Assembly (NCBI GenBank): GCA_964516435.1
Contig: CAZEZP010000038.1
Span: 12,534 to 76,533 of the forward strand
Direction of reading: 5' to 3'
Length of the DNA stretch: 64,000 nucleotides
DNA from: HGW-17 sp964516435
GTDB taxonomy: Bacteria; Myxococcota_A; Polyangia; HGW-17
Of the stretch, positions 17,020 to 25,878 are shown in pieces. Every line of letters begins with the position of its first letter. Positions within the stretch are counted from its first letter, which is position 1. A model generated the notes under the pieces. It worked only from the letters and a program-made list of their open reading frames with translations. It was not told where the DNA came from and ran no database searches. The translations under genes and the position numbers were made by a program.

Positions 17020-18870
17020 ATGAAATCCTGTCCGGCATGCAACGCGACCTATGACGACAGCGTCACATTTTGCGCCAAGGACGGCACCCGCCTCCTGGAC
17101 GCGGGCAGCAAGCCCTCCTCCTCGCGGGAAGGGCAGATGATCTCCGACCGGTTCCGGATCATCAAACTCCTGGGCGAAGGCGGTATGGGCGAAGTCTATC
17201 TGGCCGAGCACACCTACCTCAACAAGAAGGTGGCCATCAAGCTCCTGCGCTCCGAGATCACCTCTTCCAACGAAGCCGTGCAGCGCTTCTACCAGGAGGC
17301 CAAATCGGCCGCCCGCATCAAGCACGAGAGCATCATCGAGATCCATGACTTCGGCAAGCTCGACGATGGCACGATCTACCTGGCCATGGAGTTCCTGGAA
17401 GGCTCTCCGCTGGCCGACATCATGCTCAACGGGCCGATGGACCTGGCCCGGGCCATCGATTTCATCATCCAGATCGCGGACGGTCTCGGCGCGGCGCACG
17501 CCGAGGGCATCATCCACCGCGACATGAAGCCCGAAAACGTGTTCATCATCCGGGACCGGATGGGGCGCGAGAAGGTCAAGATCCTCGACTTCGGCATCGC
17601 CAAGATGTCCTCGGGCGAAGGGGAAGGCCATGGACTGACCAAGACCGGCACGATTTTCGGCACGCCCCACTACATGTCGCCGGAGCAGGCCATGGGCCGG
17701 GCCCTGGATCACCGGACCGACATCTACTCGCTGGGCGTGATCATGTTCGAACTGTTCACCGGGAGCGTGCCCTTCAAGGCGGAATCCTTCATGGGCATCC
17801 TGACCCAGCACATCACCACGCCGCCGCCGGCGCCGTCATCCTACCGGCCGGATCTGCCCCCCCAGATCGAGCAGATCATTCTCAAGGCGATGGACAAGGA
17901 TCCCAACCGGCGCTACCAGTCCATGGGCGAGTTGATCCTGGATCTGCAGCGCGTGATGGCAGAACTGGGCATCGGAAGCCCGGCGATGCAACTGCAGACG
18001 GTTCCGCCGCCGCCGGCGCCCGGCATTCCGTCGGTTCCGCCCGGCATGATGCCGCCGGGCGCTTCCCTGCCGCCGGGCGCCTCCCTGCCGCCGCCGCCGG
18101 TTCCGGCCACGGGCACCTATGGTCCCATGACCCCGCCGCCCGTCACCGGCCCGCATGGCATTCCGGCCGCCGCCGGCACGATGCACCCCGCTTACCAGAC
18201 GCAGACGCCCTACACCGGCCAGAGCACCACCGTGTCGCCGGTTTCGGAAGGTTCCGGCAAGGGCGTCCTCGTCGCGATCCTCGTGATTCTGCTGCTGGGC
18301 GGCGGCGGGGCGGCCGGCTGGTGGTTCTTCCTGCGGGACAAGAAGGAGGATGCCTCCAAGCCGGCGGGCGATACGACGGAACAGGTAGCCGATGCCTCGA
18401 ACGCCAAGGACATGCCGGTGGAGCCCGATATGCCGGTGGAGCCCGATATGCCGGCGGAGCCGCCCATGCCGGCCGAACCCGACATGCCGGCGGAGCCGCC
18501 CATGCCGGCGGAGCCGCCCATGCCGGCCGTGGAAACCGTGTCCGTCGTGGTGTTCACCAACATCGACGCCTTGACTCCCGCCCCGCGCATTCGCGTCCTT
18601 CCGGCGGGCGCGGAGCAGGAATCCCCGGCGACGCTTTCCGTGGAGAAGGGGTCCAGCATCCGGATCGAGATATCCAGGGACGGCTACAAAACCGTGGAAA
18701 AGGAAATCGCGGCCAGCGGTCCCGCGCGGGTGAAGGTGTCCATGGAAAAGATGCGGACTTCGTCCATGGAGCCATCCATGACATCTACCATGTCCATGGA
18801 GCCGCTGTTCAATCCGGTCATGGAACCGGTCATGGAACCGGTCATGGGCATGAAGTTCGAGTGGGATTGA
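17020..18870 (+). CDS. Membrane-anchored Ser/Thr protein kinase with zinc-ribbon start and C-terminal sensor region
   Basis: 616 residues. Residues 4-18 form a small Cys motif (CPAC...FC), a zinc-ribbon-like start. The kinase domain (about 45-310) is complete: GEGGMGEVY loop, VAIK lysine (K74), HRDMKPEN (D168), DFG (190-192), GTPHYMSPEQA and DIYSLG. A long Pro/Gly/Met linker follows, then one membrane helix (415-438), six copies of an (D/P)MP(V/A)EP hexapeptide, and a PEGA-like beta domain. The kinase is cytoplasmic and the tail periplasmic, so it probably reads an envelope signal. GAGGAAACC precedes the ATG. It heads a group with a TPR protein and a double cNMP-domain protein. Confidence 0.92.
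   Translation: MKSCPACNATYDDSVTFCAKDGTRLLDAGSKPSSSREGQMISDRFRIIKLLGEGGMGEVYLAEHTYLNKKVAIKLLRSEITSSNEAVQRFYQEAKSAARIKHESIIEIHDFGKLDDGTIYLAMEFLEGSPLADIMLNGPMDLARAIDFIIQIADGLGAAHAEGIIHRDMKPENVFIIRDRMGREKVKILDFGIAKMSSGEGEGHGLTKTGTIFGTPHYMSPEQAMGRALDHRTDIYSLGVIMFELFTGSVPFKAESFMGILTQHITTPPPAPSSYRPDLPPQIEQIILKAMDKDPNRRYQSMGELILDLQRVMAELGIGSPAMQLQTVPPPPAPGIPSVPPGMMPPGASLPPGASLPPPPVPATGTYGPMTPPPVTGPHGIPAAAGTMHPAYQTQTPYTGQSTTVSPVSEGSGKGVLVAILVILLLGGGGAAGWWFFLRDKKEDASKPAGDTTEQVADASNAKDMPVEPDMPVEPDMPAEPPMPAEPDMPAEPPMPAEPPMPAVETVSVVVFTNIDALTPAPRIRVLPAGAEQESPATLSVEKGSSIRIEISRDGYKTVEKEIAASGPARVKVSMEKMRTSSMEPSMTSTMSMEPLFNPVMEPVMEPVMGMKFEWD
18409..18528 (+). repeat. 18-bp in-frame tandem repeat (six copies plus a partial)
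   Basis: Tandem units of the type GAC ATG CCG GTG GAG CCC, with small variations, encode the hexapeptide repeat just outside the membrane helix of the kinase. A shorter 12-bp repeat encoding MEPV occurs near 18820-18850. Copy number may vary between strains without breaking the frame. Confidence 0.8.
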
Positions 18871-18919
18871 TGATTATCGATGGATGTTCCCGCCTGTGCG
18901 GCATCCAGGAGGTTTTGAA

Positions 18920-20503
18920 ATGACAAGGGCAAAGTGGGTCTTCATTTTGGTGGCGGCCATGTTTTCGCTGGCATCCCTGCCGGCGCTGGCGCAGGATAGT
19001 GAACCAGTTTATAAAAAAGTCTATGATGAGGCGAAAGCACTGTATGAAAAAGGAGAGTATGTCCGTGCAGCCGCCTTGTTTCTGGAAGTGAAGCGGCTCG
19101 CTCTGGAAGATGGCCTTTACACGGAAACCATCGATTACCGGATTGGTCTTTGCTATGAAAAAGCAGGAAATCTAAAGGAAGCAATCAAGCATTACAAGAT
19201 TTATGCAGATGGAGATGACATTAATGAGAAAGTTGCTACGCGAGAAGAAGCGCTAGCGAAAATAGATGAACTCGAAAAACGACTGGTGCAGGTGGAAACC
19301 AAAACATCTGTGAATGTGGATGAACTCAGGAATGTGGCACGCAATCTGTACAATCAGGCCGACCAGTTCGTAAAGGAGAACAATTTTGCAGCGGCATTGG
19401 CCTTGTATCTGCAAGTCAAGGACATATCCGTCAAAGGCAAATTTTATCAGCATATCCTGGATTATCAAATTGGATATTGCTATTATTGGATGAAAGATTA
19501 CGAAAATGCAATTAAGCATTATAGTATTTACTTGGAAGCGCCGGAGTTGAATTCCAACTGGCCTGACAAATTGAAGATTCAGCGGTACATCAAGGAAATG
19601 CAAGTGGCCATAGAACAGGAAAAAAAGGCTGTTTCCTCCGTGCAGATGGATGAAAGGACCCGGCAATTGTGGAAGGAAGGCCAGGCGCGGTACAACAACC
19701 GCCAGTTCGCCATGGCGCGCGCTTCGTTCGAAAATGCGAAGAAACATATGCAGTCCAGGGGAGCCTACCGGGAATGGATCGAAGTTTACATCGGCCGCAC
19801 GTACGAAGCGCAGGAAAATTATCAGGAAGCCATCAAGAGTTACAAGTTGTATGTGAATTCCCCCAATGAGGAGCCCAATCTGCCGAAAAGCACATTCAAA
19901 GCCATAATTGCAGACCTCGAAAAGCGGCTTCAGGCTCAGGTTTCTTCCAAGGAACTTCTGGAAAAGTTTGCACGCAACACGGAAAAGGCCCGCCGGCTGC
20001 TGGAAAACGGGAAACCTGCGGAAGCACGCGCGCTGCTGGAGCAGAACAAGAAGGAAGCCATCGCCGCCAAACTGTACAATCACAAGATGGACTGGGACAT
20101 CGGCGTCACCTATGACCGCGAAGGCAATTACAAGATGGCCATCCAGCATTACAGGATTTACCTGGAAGCGCCGTCCTTCCAGCCGGGATGGCCGGATCGC
20201 TACAGGGCCGAAAGCCGGATCCAGTTCCTCGAGGACGAGTTGCGCAGTCGCAACCGTGGGCCCCGTTTCGGGTTGTTCGGAGTCGCTTTGAACGACGGCG
20301 AGCCGGGAATCGTGAGCGGCGACGAGAATTCCATCACCAGCCACTGGTGGTTCTGGGCCGGCGTGGCAGTGGTGGGCATCGTCGTGCTCGCCCTGGTGCT
20401 CGATGGCAGTTCGAGCAGCAGCACCGATGGCAAGAAGAGCAATCCTCCCGGATTCGGCGGCGAGCCCATTCCCAACTCCGGCGTCACGGTGCTGAGGTTC
20501 TGA
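18920..20503 (+). CDS. Secreted/membrane TPR-repeat protein
   Basis: 527 residues. Signal peptide ending LASLPALAQ; at least five TPR-like helical pairs, seen as repeated A-x-x-Y-x-x-G-x-Y-x-x-A and IGxCYExAGNLKEAIKHYKIY blocks; a likely membrane helix near the C-terminus (476-495) and a short Ser/Gly tail. Start at 18920, with AGGAGG at 18907-18912. It lies 49 bases after the kinase and 4 bases before the cNMP-domain gene, so it is likely a partner in that pathway. The first half (about 18990-19640) is markedly AT-richer than its neighbours. Confidence 0.8.
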   Translation: MTRAKWVFILVAAMFSLASLPALAQDSEPVYKKVYDEAKALYEKGEYVRAAALFLEVKRLALEDGLYTETIDYRIGLCYEKAGNLKEAIKHYKIYADGDDINEKVATREEALAKIDELEKRLVQVETKTSVNVDELRNVARNLYNQADQFVKENNFAAALALYLQVKDISVKGKFYQHILDYQIGYCYYWMKDYENAIKHYSIYLEAPELNSNWPDKLKIQRYIKEMQVAIEQEKKAVSSVQMDERTRQLWKEGQARYNNRQFAMARASFENAKKHMQSRGAYREWIEVYIGRTYEAQENYQEAIKSYKLYVNSPNEEPNLPKSTFKAIIADLEKRLQAQVSSKELLEKFARNTEKARRLLENGKPAEARALLEQNKKEAIAAKLYNHKMDWDIGVTYDREGNYKMAIQHYRIYLEAPSFQPGWPDRYRAESRIQFLEDELRSRNRGPRFGLFGVALNDGEPGIVSGDENSITSHWWFWAGVAVVGIVVLALVLDGSSSSSTDGKKSNPPGFGGEPIPNSGVTVLRF

Positions 20504-20507
20504 ACGC

Positions 20508-21806
20508 ATGCAGTACGACCCCAAGGAAGCACTCGCCCATGGTGATGGAACCGAAGCCTTGCACCGGGCCACGTGGAACCTGACGCGCCAGCCGCAGAAT
20601 CCATCGTTCCATCTGGATCTGCTGGCGGCGCTGGTCATGCGGGATCCGGCGCGCGTGCCCGTCGAGGGCGCCTTCGAATTGTTCGATTTCTATCTGTCCA
20701 GTTCGAATTTCCCTGCCGCGCTGGCCGTGCTGGTGCTGCTCGGGCGCATTCCCCGGGAACACGACGACGCCCTGCTGCGCCGCTTTCTCGATACGTTCGG
20801 GCCGTCGCAGCCGGCCGGGCACGGGGCGCCTCCGGCCAAGACGGACAGGGGCCCGGAAGAGGACGACGGGGAAGAAATCCCATTGCCGTCCGTGGACGAG
20901 GAGGAAGTCTTCCAGGCCGCCCTGGACGCATGGAAGGAAGCGCGCGGGAAACTGCCCGTCCTGCCGCCGGCCCGGGGCTGGAGGGTGCCCCTGTTTTCGG
21001 CCATGAGCCCGGATTCGCTGCGGGATTTGCTGCGCAAGGGCGAAATCCGTTTCCTCGCGCCGCAGGACGTCGTGATTCGCCAGGGGGACACGGATGATTC
21101 CCTGTTCGTGCTGGTGACGGGCGTGCTGGAGGTTTTCCGGGAGGAGGACGGCATCCGGCGGCGGCTGGGCTACCTGCGTTCCGGTTCGTTCTTCGGGGAA
21201 ATGGCGCTGGTCACGCGAAGCCCGCGTTTCGCCACGGTGCAGGCGCTGGAGTCATCGCTGGTGCTGCGCATCCCGTGGAACCTGCTGGAATCCATGCTGG
21301 GCAACGATCCGGCGCTGGCGGACGAACTGGCCCGCTACACGCGCATGCGCCTGCTGCAGAACCTGCTGGCCACTTCGCCGCTTTTCCGTCTTCTGCCCAA
21401 GGAGGCCAAACTGGCGGTGGCCGGCGCTTTCACGCCCGAGTTCCTGCAACAGGGCGACGTGGTGGTCCAGGAGGGAAAACCCTCGGCGGGCCTGTATCTG
21501 GTGGCCTCGGGGGAAATGGACGTCATCTCGGGACATGGCAGGGACAGCCTCCTGCTGGCCCGCCTGAACGCGGGCGAGGTGTTCGGCGAGATTTCCCTGA
21601 TTCGCGAGAGCGCGGCCACGGCCACGGTGCAGGTGCACTCTCCATCGGCCGTCCTCCTCGCTCTTCGGCGGGAAGCCTTCCAGAAACTGGCGGTCCAGTT
21701 TCCGGAGTTGCTCTCCCACGTCTACGCCGTGGCCGTGGAGCGCAGCCAGCACACCGAACGCGCCAAATCTGAAGTCTCCATGCCGGCTGAAGATTTGCTG
21801 GTGTAA
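20508..21806 (+). CDS. Protein with two cyclic-nucleotide-binding (CRP/FNR-like) domains
   Basis: 432 residues. The N-terminal 140 residues are helical and acidic. Two cNMP-binding domains follow, at about 165-285 (DVVIRQGDTDDSLFVLVTG, GSFFGEMALV) and 295-415 (DVVVQEGKPSAGLYLVASGE, GEVFGEISLI). Each has the phosphate-binding cassette region, but where a cAMP-type cassette has R-x-A/S these read VTRSPRFATV and IRESAATATV, so ligand specificity is uncertain. No HTH domain, so it is not a transcription factor by itself. Probably works with the upstream kinase and TPR proteins. Confidence 0.85.
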   Translation: MQYDPKEALAHGDGTEALHRATWNLTRQPQNPSFHLDLLAALVMRDPARVPVEGAFELFDFYLSSSNFPAALAVLVLLGRIPREHDDALLRRFLDTFGPSQPAGHGAPPAKTDRGPEEDDGEEIPLPSVDEEEVFQAALDAWKEARGKLPVLPPARGWRVPLFSAMSPDSLRDLLRKGEIRFLAPQDVVIRQGDTDDSLFVLVTGVLEVFREEDGIRRRLGYLRSGSFFGEMALVTRSPRFATVQALESSLVLRIPWNLLESMLGNDPALADELARYTRMRLLQNLLATSPLFRLLPKEAKLAVAGAFTPEFLQQGDVVVQEGKPSAGLYLVASGEMDVISGHGRDSLLLARLNAGEVFGEISLIRESAATATVQVHSPSAVLLALRREAFQKLAVQFPELLSHVYAVAVERSQHTERAKSEVSMPAEDLLV

Positions 21807-21869
21807 TGGTTATTATAATCCATTGATATTGTAATAACTTTTTTATTTTTATTTATTTGGAGCGTGCGA

Positions 21870-22646
21870 ATGAAACATTTTGCTTTCATGATGGCCTGGA
21901 CAGGATTCATGGTCCTGAGCACGTCGGCCAAAGCCCAGGCACCTGGAACTTCCGCCGGTTCGCCCGCCGAGATCCCGCCTGCAACACCGCAGGCCGCGCC
22001 TACGGGAGACGCGACGGGAATGACAGAATCCGCGCCCACGGGAGACGCGACGGGAACGCCGGCGCCGGCGGTGGGACCCGTCATCACGCAGACCGTGGAC
22101 CCCGGCTTCCTGCAGGTGACGCTGCCGCGCCTTTCGGCGCGCGGACCCAATCTGGTGTCGGCTTCCCTGGGATTGCGCGCCGGCCTTTCCGATGACACCA
22201 CCGGCGGTTTCCATTTCGCCGTGCAGTATGCCTGGCAGGTGAGTCGCGCCTTCTGGCTGGACTCCCAGTTTTCGGCGTCCTTCGGCGGCCGCTGCGATGC
22301 CTCCACCCGGGAGGGGGAACCCGTCGCCTGCGGCGGGCTCTCCGGTTTCGGCGCGGACATCCTGGTGGGCGTCATGATGCAGTTTCTGAACTGGCCGCAC
22401 TGGAACATTCCCCTCAATCCCTACGCGCGCGCCCTGACCGGCGTCTCCTTCATCATCGCCAATGGTCCCAATGATGGCGCCGCCGTAGTGGCACGGGTCG
22501 CCGGCGGGCTTCGCTATTCCTTCACCGACGAGTTCGCGGCCGGCGCGGAACTGGGCCTTTCGCTGGGACCCTCCTTCCGCAACGACGCGGGTTCCGGCGC
22601 CTTCGCCGCCTTCGATTTCCTGCTGAGCGCCGAGTATTCTTTCTGA
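21870..22646 (+). CDS. Putative outer-membrane beta-barrel protein
   Basis: 258 residues with a signal peptide (MKHFAFMMAWTGFMVLSTSAKA). An Ala/Pro/Thr-rich linker has a duplicated APTGDATG unit. The body of alternating strands (LVSASLGLRAGLSDDTTGGF, FHFAVQYAWQVSRAFWLDSQ) ends in a terminal Phe (AEYSF), a typical outer-membrane barrel ending. GGAG precedes the ATG; an AT-rich 63-bp gap separates it from the cNMP gene. No specific family recognised. Confidence 0.65.
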   Translation: MKHFAFMMAWTGFMVLSTSAKAQAPGTSAGSPAEIPPATPQAAPTGDATGMTESAPTGDATGTPAPAVGPVITQTVDPGFLQVTLPRLSARGPNLVSASLGLRAGLSDDTTGGFHFAVQYAWQVSRAFWLDSQFSASFGGRCDASTREGEPVACGGLSGFGADILVGVMMQFLNWPHWNIPLNPYARALTGVSFIIANGPNDGAAVVARVAGGLRYSFTDEFAAGAELGLSLGPSFRNDAGSGAFAAFDFLLSAEYSF

Positions 22647-22661
22647 TTGTCCGATTTTTCC

Positions 22662-23942
22662 ATGTCCCGCCTGACCGTTTCCTTCCTGAGCCTGGGCTGC
22701 CGCGTCAACCAGTATGAAATCCGCCAGTTCATGGAACGGCTGCAGGGCGAGGTGGAAATCGTGCCCTTCGGCCAGTGCGCCGACGTGACGATCATCGATT
22801 CCTGCGTGGTAACCCGGACCGCCGAGCGGGACACCCGGCAGATGGTACACCGCGCCCGGCGCGCCTCGCCGGAGGGGACGGTGCTGCTCACGGGCTGCTA
22901 CGTGGACATCCATCCGGAGGCGTCCCGGCAGATCGAGCCGGGCGTATTCGTGTTCGGGCGGGAGGAGAAGTCGTCCATTCCGGCCTGGATCGAAACGCAT
23001 TTCGGCCTGCAGGCGCCGCCGGAGCCCATTTTTGCGGAGCCGGAGGGCGAATCCCCGTGGCCGTCGGCCGGAAGACCGCCCCTGGTGGTGCAGACCGGCT
23101 GCGACCGGCGCTGTGCGTACTGCATCATTCCGCTCGCCCGGGGGCCGTCGAAATCCCGCCCGATGGAAGAGGCCGTCCGCGAACTGGAGCGTTTTTTCCG
23201 GGAGCCGGTATCCGAGGTCGTGCTTTCCGGTATCAATCTGGGCGCCTGGGGGGCCGACCTGCGCCCGCGCGCGAAACTGGCGGACCTCCTGCGGGCGCTT
23301 CTGGATGCAACGCCGCCCGGGCGGCGCCTGCGGCTGGGTTCCATCGAGCCCGAGACCATCGACGGCGATCTGCTGTCCCTGCTGGACCACCCCCGCCTGG
23401 CACCGCATTTCCACGTGCCCCTGCAGGGAACCACATCCGAGGTGTTGCGCGCCATGCGGCGCCCGCTGGATGCGGCCGAATATGCCGGGCTGGTCGAAAG
23501 GCTGCGCGCGCGCGTTCCCGGCTGCGCTCTGGGGGCCGACGTCATCGTGGGGTTTCCCGGGGAGACCGGCGCCTTGTTCGAGGAAGGCCTGGCGTTCGTG
23601 GAAAAATGCGGTTTTTCCTACCTGCACGTGTTTCCCTTCTCGCCGCGGCCTGGAACACCGGCGGCGTCGATGCCGCAACTGCCGCCGGCCGTCATCCGGG
23701 AGCACGCCGCCCGCATGCGGCAGTTGGCAGAGCGTCTGCGCGAATCCTTCCTGCAGGCGCAGGAGGGGCGCACGGCGCAGGTCGCCATTGAAAAAATCAC
23801 GCAGGACGCCGTCGCCGAAGGGATGGCGGACCGTTTCTTTCCCGTGCGCTTTCCGGTTCCTCCCGGCTTTTTGAGGCGCGAACTCGTGCAGGTGCGGCTC
23901 GTAAAGCGGGAGCCGGACGGATATCGGGGAAAACTGCCATGA
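22662..23942 (+). CDS. mtaB: tRNA t6A37 methylthiotransferase (MtaB/MiaB family)
   Basis: 426 residues. The UPF0004 N-terminal domain has three cluster-binding cysteines (LGCRVNQYE, DSCVVT, GCY). The radical SAM domain carries CDRRCAYC (C147, C151, C154), GINLGAWG and GADVIVGFPGETGALFEEGL. The LGCRVNQ opening is characteristic of MtaB rather than MiaB (LGCQMN). It adds a methylthio group to N6-threonylcarbamoyladenosine 37 of tRNAs. The terminal TRAM-like part is short. Start ATG at 22662; its stop overlaps the next gene's ATG (23939-23942). Confidence 0.9.
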   Translation: MSRLTVSFLSLGCRVNQYEIRQFMERLQGEVEIVPFGQCADVTIIDSCVVTRTAERDTRQMVHRARRASPEGTVLLTGCYVDIHPEASRQIEPGVFVFGREEKSSIPAWIETHFGLQAPPEPIFAEPEGESPWPSAGRPPLVVQTGCDRRCAYCIIPLARGPSKSRPMEEAVRELERFFREPVSEVVLSGINLGAWGADLRPRAKLADLLRALLDATPPGRRLRLGSIEPETIDGDLLSLLDHPRLAPHFHVPLQGTTSEVLRAMRRPLDAAEYAGLVERLRARVPGCALGADVIVGFPGETGALFEEGLAFVEKCGFSYLHVFPFSPRPGTPAASMPQLPPAVIREHAARMRQLAERLRESFLQAQEGRTAQVAIEKITQDAVAEGMADRFFPVRFPVPPGFLRRELVQVRLVKREPDGYRGKLP

Positions 23943-24595
23943 GAGCCGAAAATTACGCCGATCCAGCGGAGATGGAGCAGAAGATCCAGGAATGGAAGTC
24001 CATGATTTCCCGCCATGTGCGGCCGCGCCCGCACTGGCGTCTGGAACTCTCGCGGGCCGCGCTCGTGGTGGTGGACGTGCAGCACGCCTTCTGCGATCCC
24101 GCCGGGTCCCATCATCTGCCGGCGTTTTCGGCCGTCGAGGACCGCCTGAAGCGCCTGGTGCATGCCTGGCGCGCGTACCGCCGGCCCGTGGCCTGGACGC
24201 GCCATGCCCACGAATCGCCCGGGAAGCCCTGTCTGCATGGAGATTTTTGGGGTTCGCTCATCGAAGCGTTTTCTCCAGATGCGGAATTTCACCTGGCACC
24301 CTTTCCAGGGGAGTGGGCCGAGCGCAAGGAAACCTATGATGCCTTTTTCGGCACGGCGCTGGAAGCGTACCTGCGGCAGCAGGACTGCACGCAGGTGGTG
24401 GTCGCCGGTGTCTTGACGCACCTATGTGTGGAAACTACCGTGCGTTCGGCGTTCGTGCGCGGTTTCGCCCCGTTCGTGGCCATGGATGCCTGCGCGGCGA
24501 ACCTGGAAATTTTTCATCAGAACTCGCTTCTGGCCATGGCGTCCGGTTTTGCGGGCATCCTGACCGTTCAGGAGATCATCGACGCATGCCGTTGA
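23939..24595 (+). CDS. Cysteine hydrolase (isochorismatase/nicotinamidase superfamily)
   Basis: 218 residues. The catalytic triad is visible: Asp in ALVVVDVQHAF, Lys in AERKETYDAFFGT and Cys in GVLTHLCVETTVRSA, with the usual spacing and Rossmann-like order. Substrates in this superfamily range from isochorismate and nicotinamide to ureidoacrylate and cannot be fixed here. Coupled to mtaB by an ATGA overlap and to the following flavoprotein by a 10-base overlap. Confidence 0.87.
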   Translation: MRAENYADPAEMEQKIQEWKSMISRHVRPRPHWRLELSRAALVVVDVQHAFCDPAGSHHLPAFSAVEDRLKRLVHAWRAYRRPVAWTRHAHESPGKPCLHGDFWGSLIEAFSPDAEFHLAPFPGEWAERKETYDAFFGTALEAYLRQQDCTQVVVAGVLTHLCVETTVRSAFVRGFAPFVAMDACAANLEIFHQNSLLAMASGFAGILTVQEIIDACR

Positions 24596-25443
24596 ACGTG
24601 CTGGTGGTGGGAGCCGGTCCCGGCGGGGTGAGCGCGGCGGTGCAACTGCATCGTCTGGGCGCCTGCGTGCATTGGTGGGATCGCACTGGCGCCGTGGGAG
24701 GGCTGCTCGTCAATGCGCACCGGGTGGAAAACTGGCCCGGCATGCCCGTCGGCGAAAGTGGGCGCGATTGCTGCCGCCGCCTGCAGGAACATGCCTTGTT
24801 TTTTGGACTTCAACCTATAACTCGGGAAATGGCGGATTTTCGGGAAACCCCGAAAGCCGTGCTCGTGAAGGATCGGGAAGGACGCGAGGAATCCTTCGAT
24901 GCGCTCGTGCTGGCCGTGGGCACGGTGCCGGTTTCCTGGGAGTGGGCGCAGGCTTCTTCCCAGGTGGTGTATGAATATGCGCGGCTTCCGGCCGGCGTGC
25001 GGCGCCTGCTGGTGGTAGGCGGGGGGGAAGCCGCCTGCGATGGCGCCCTGCAGGCGGCGGAAAGCGGCATCGAGGTCGTTCTGGCGGTGCGTTCCGACGG
25101 TCTGAAGGCGCGCGGCATCCTGGCGCGGCGCGTGCTGGACCATCCGCACATACGAAAAATGTTTTCCGCGCCCGTACAGGAAGTCCGGGAGCAGGACGGC
25201 ATCCTCCTGTGCCGGCTCCCGGAAGGAATCACGGAAGTGGCCGATGCCGTGCTGTTCTGTGGGGGACGCATCAGCGCCCTGCATCGTCCGGGTTTTTCCG
25301 GAAACCGGGATTTGCGTTTCTCAAATCGGGTCCGGGTGGTGGGCGATGCCCGTCGCGGCTCGCTGGGGCAAGGGGTGATGGCGGCCTCCGACGGGCTGGA
25401 AGCCGCCATGTCCATCCTGGATGAGTTCGCTTCGCGCGGCTGA
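24586..25443 (+). CDS. Thioredoxin-reductase-like flavoprotein lacking the CxxC motif
   Basis: 285 residues. FAD-binding VVGAGPGGVSAAVQLHRLG at the start, NAD(P)H-binding LLVVGGGEAACDGALQAAES in the middle, and the second FAD motif VVGDARRGSLGQGVMAASDG near the end give the thioredoxin reductase architecture. Where TrxR has CATC (before the NADPH motif) this protein reads VYEYARLPAGVR, so the redox disulphide is absent. It could be a ferredoxin/flavodoxin NADP reductase-like or other oxidoreductase. Start ATG at 24586, overlapping the hydrolase stop. It ends nine bases from the convergent NifX-like gene. Confidence 0.85.
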   Translation: MPLNVLVVGAGPGGVSAAVQLHRLGACVHWWDRTGAVGGLLVNAHRVENWPGMPVGESGRDCCRRLQEHALFFGLQPITREMADFRETPKAVLVKDREGREESFDALVLAVGTVPVSWEWAQASSQVVYEYARLPAGVRRLLVVGGGEAACDGALQAAESGIEVVLAVRSDGLKARGILARRVLDHPHIRKMFSAPVQEVREQDGILLCRLPEGITEVADAVLFCGGRISALHRPGFSGNRDLRFSNRVRVVGDARRGSLGQGVMAASDGLEAAMSILDEFASRG

Positions 25444-25452
25444 CGTGCAAAG

Positions 25453-25878
25453 TCAATTCATGTCGTGCGAATGTCCGTGTCCATGCATGTGTCCGTGTCC
25501 ATGGCCGTGTCCGTAACCATAGCCATGAGCGCCACAGGCCGCATCGGCATCCATCCTGGCGAGTTGGCCGTTCTTGAACGCTTCCAAGGCTTGTTCCACC
25601 GTCGCCCGGTCGGAAAGATACACATCGATGCCGGCGGAGAGCAGTTTGTTCAGCGCACCGGCTCCGATTCCGCCTACGATGACGGCGTCCGGATTTTCAC
25701 GCCCGATGGCGGTGAGGGGGTGGCACATGCCGTGTGCGTGGTGCTGATTGTTGTTGGCGATGATACGGCACTCGCCCGTGTCGCTCTCTACGACGGCGAA
25801 ATGGGGAGCCGATCCGAAGTGGGCGCTGATGCGGCTCTCGATGCCTTGATCTTCGATGACGGGAATGCAGAGTTTCAT
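25453..25878 (-). CDS. Dinitrogenase iron-molybdenum cofactor (NifX/NafY-like) family protein with His-rich tail
   Basis: 141 residues. The PF02579-type domain is clear: MKLCIPV, ISAHFGSAPHFAVVESDTGE and DAVIVGGIGAGALNKLLSAGIDVYL. The last 25 residues alternate Gly/His/Met (GHGHGHGHMHGHGHSHDM) and look like a metal-binding tail. Family members bind or protect Fe-S or FeMo clusters. No nif genes are present, so a general metal or cluster role is more likely. Coupled to the DUF134 gene upstream by ATGA (25875-25878). Confidence 0.88.
   Translation of the reverse strand: MKLCIPVIEDQGIESRISAHFGSAPHFAVVESDTGECRIIANNNQHHAHGMCHPLTAIGRENPDAVIVGGIGAGALNKLLSAGIDVYLSDRATVEQALEAFKNGQLARMDADAACGAHGYGYGHGHGHGHMHGHGHSHDMN

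Noticed and set aside
18409..18528. CRISPR or intergenic satellite
   Set aside because: An in-frame 18-bp repeat within a kinase gene.
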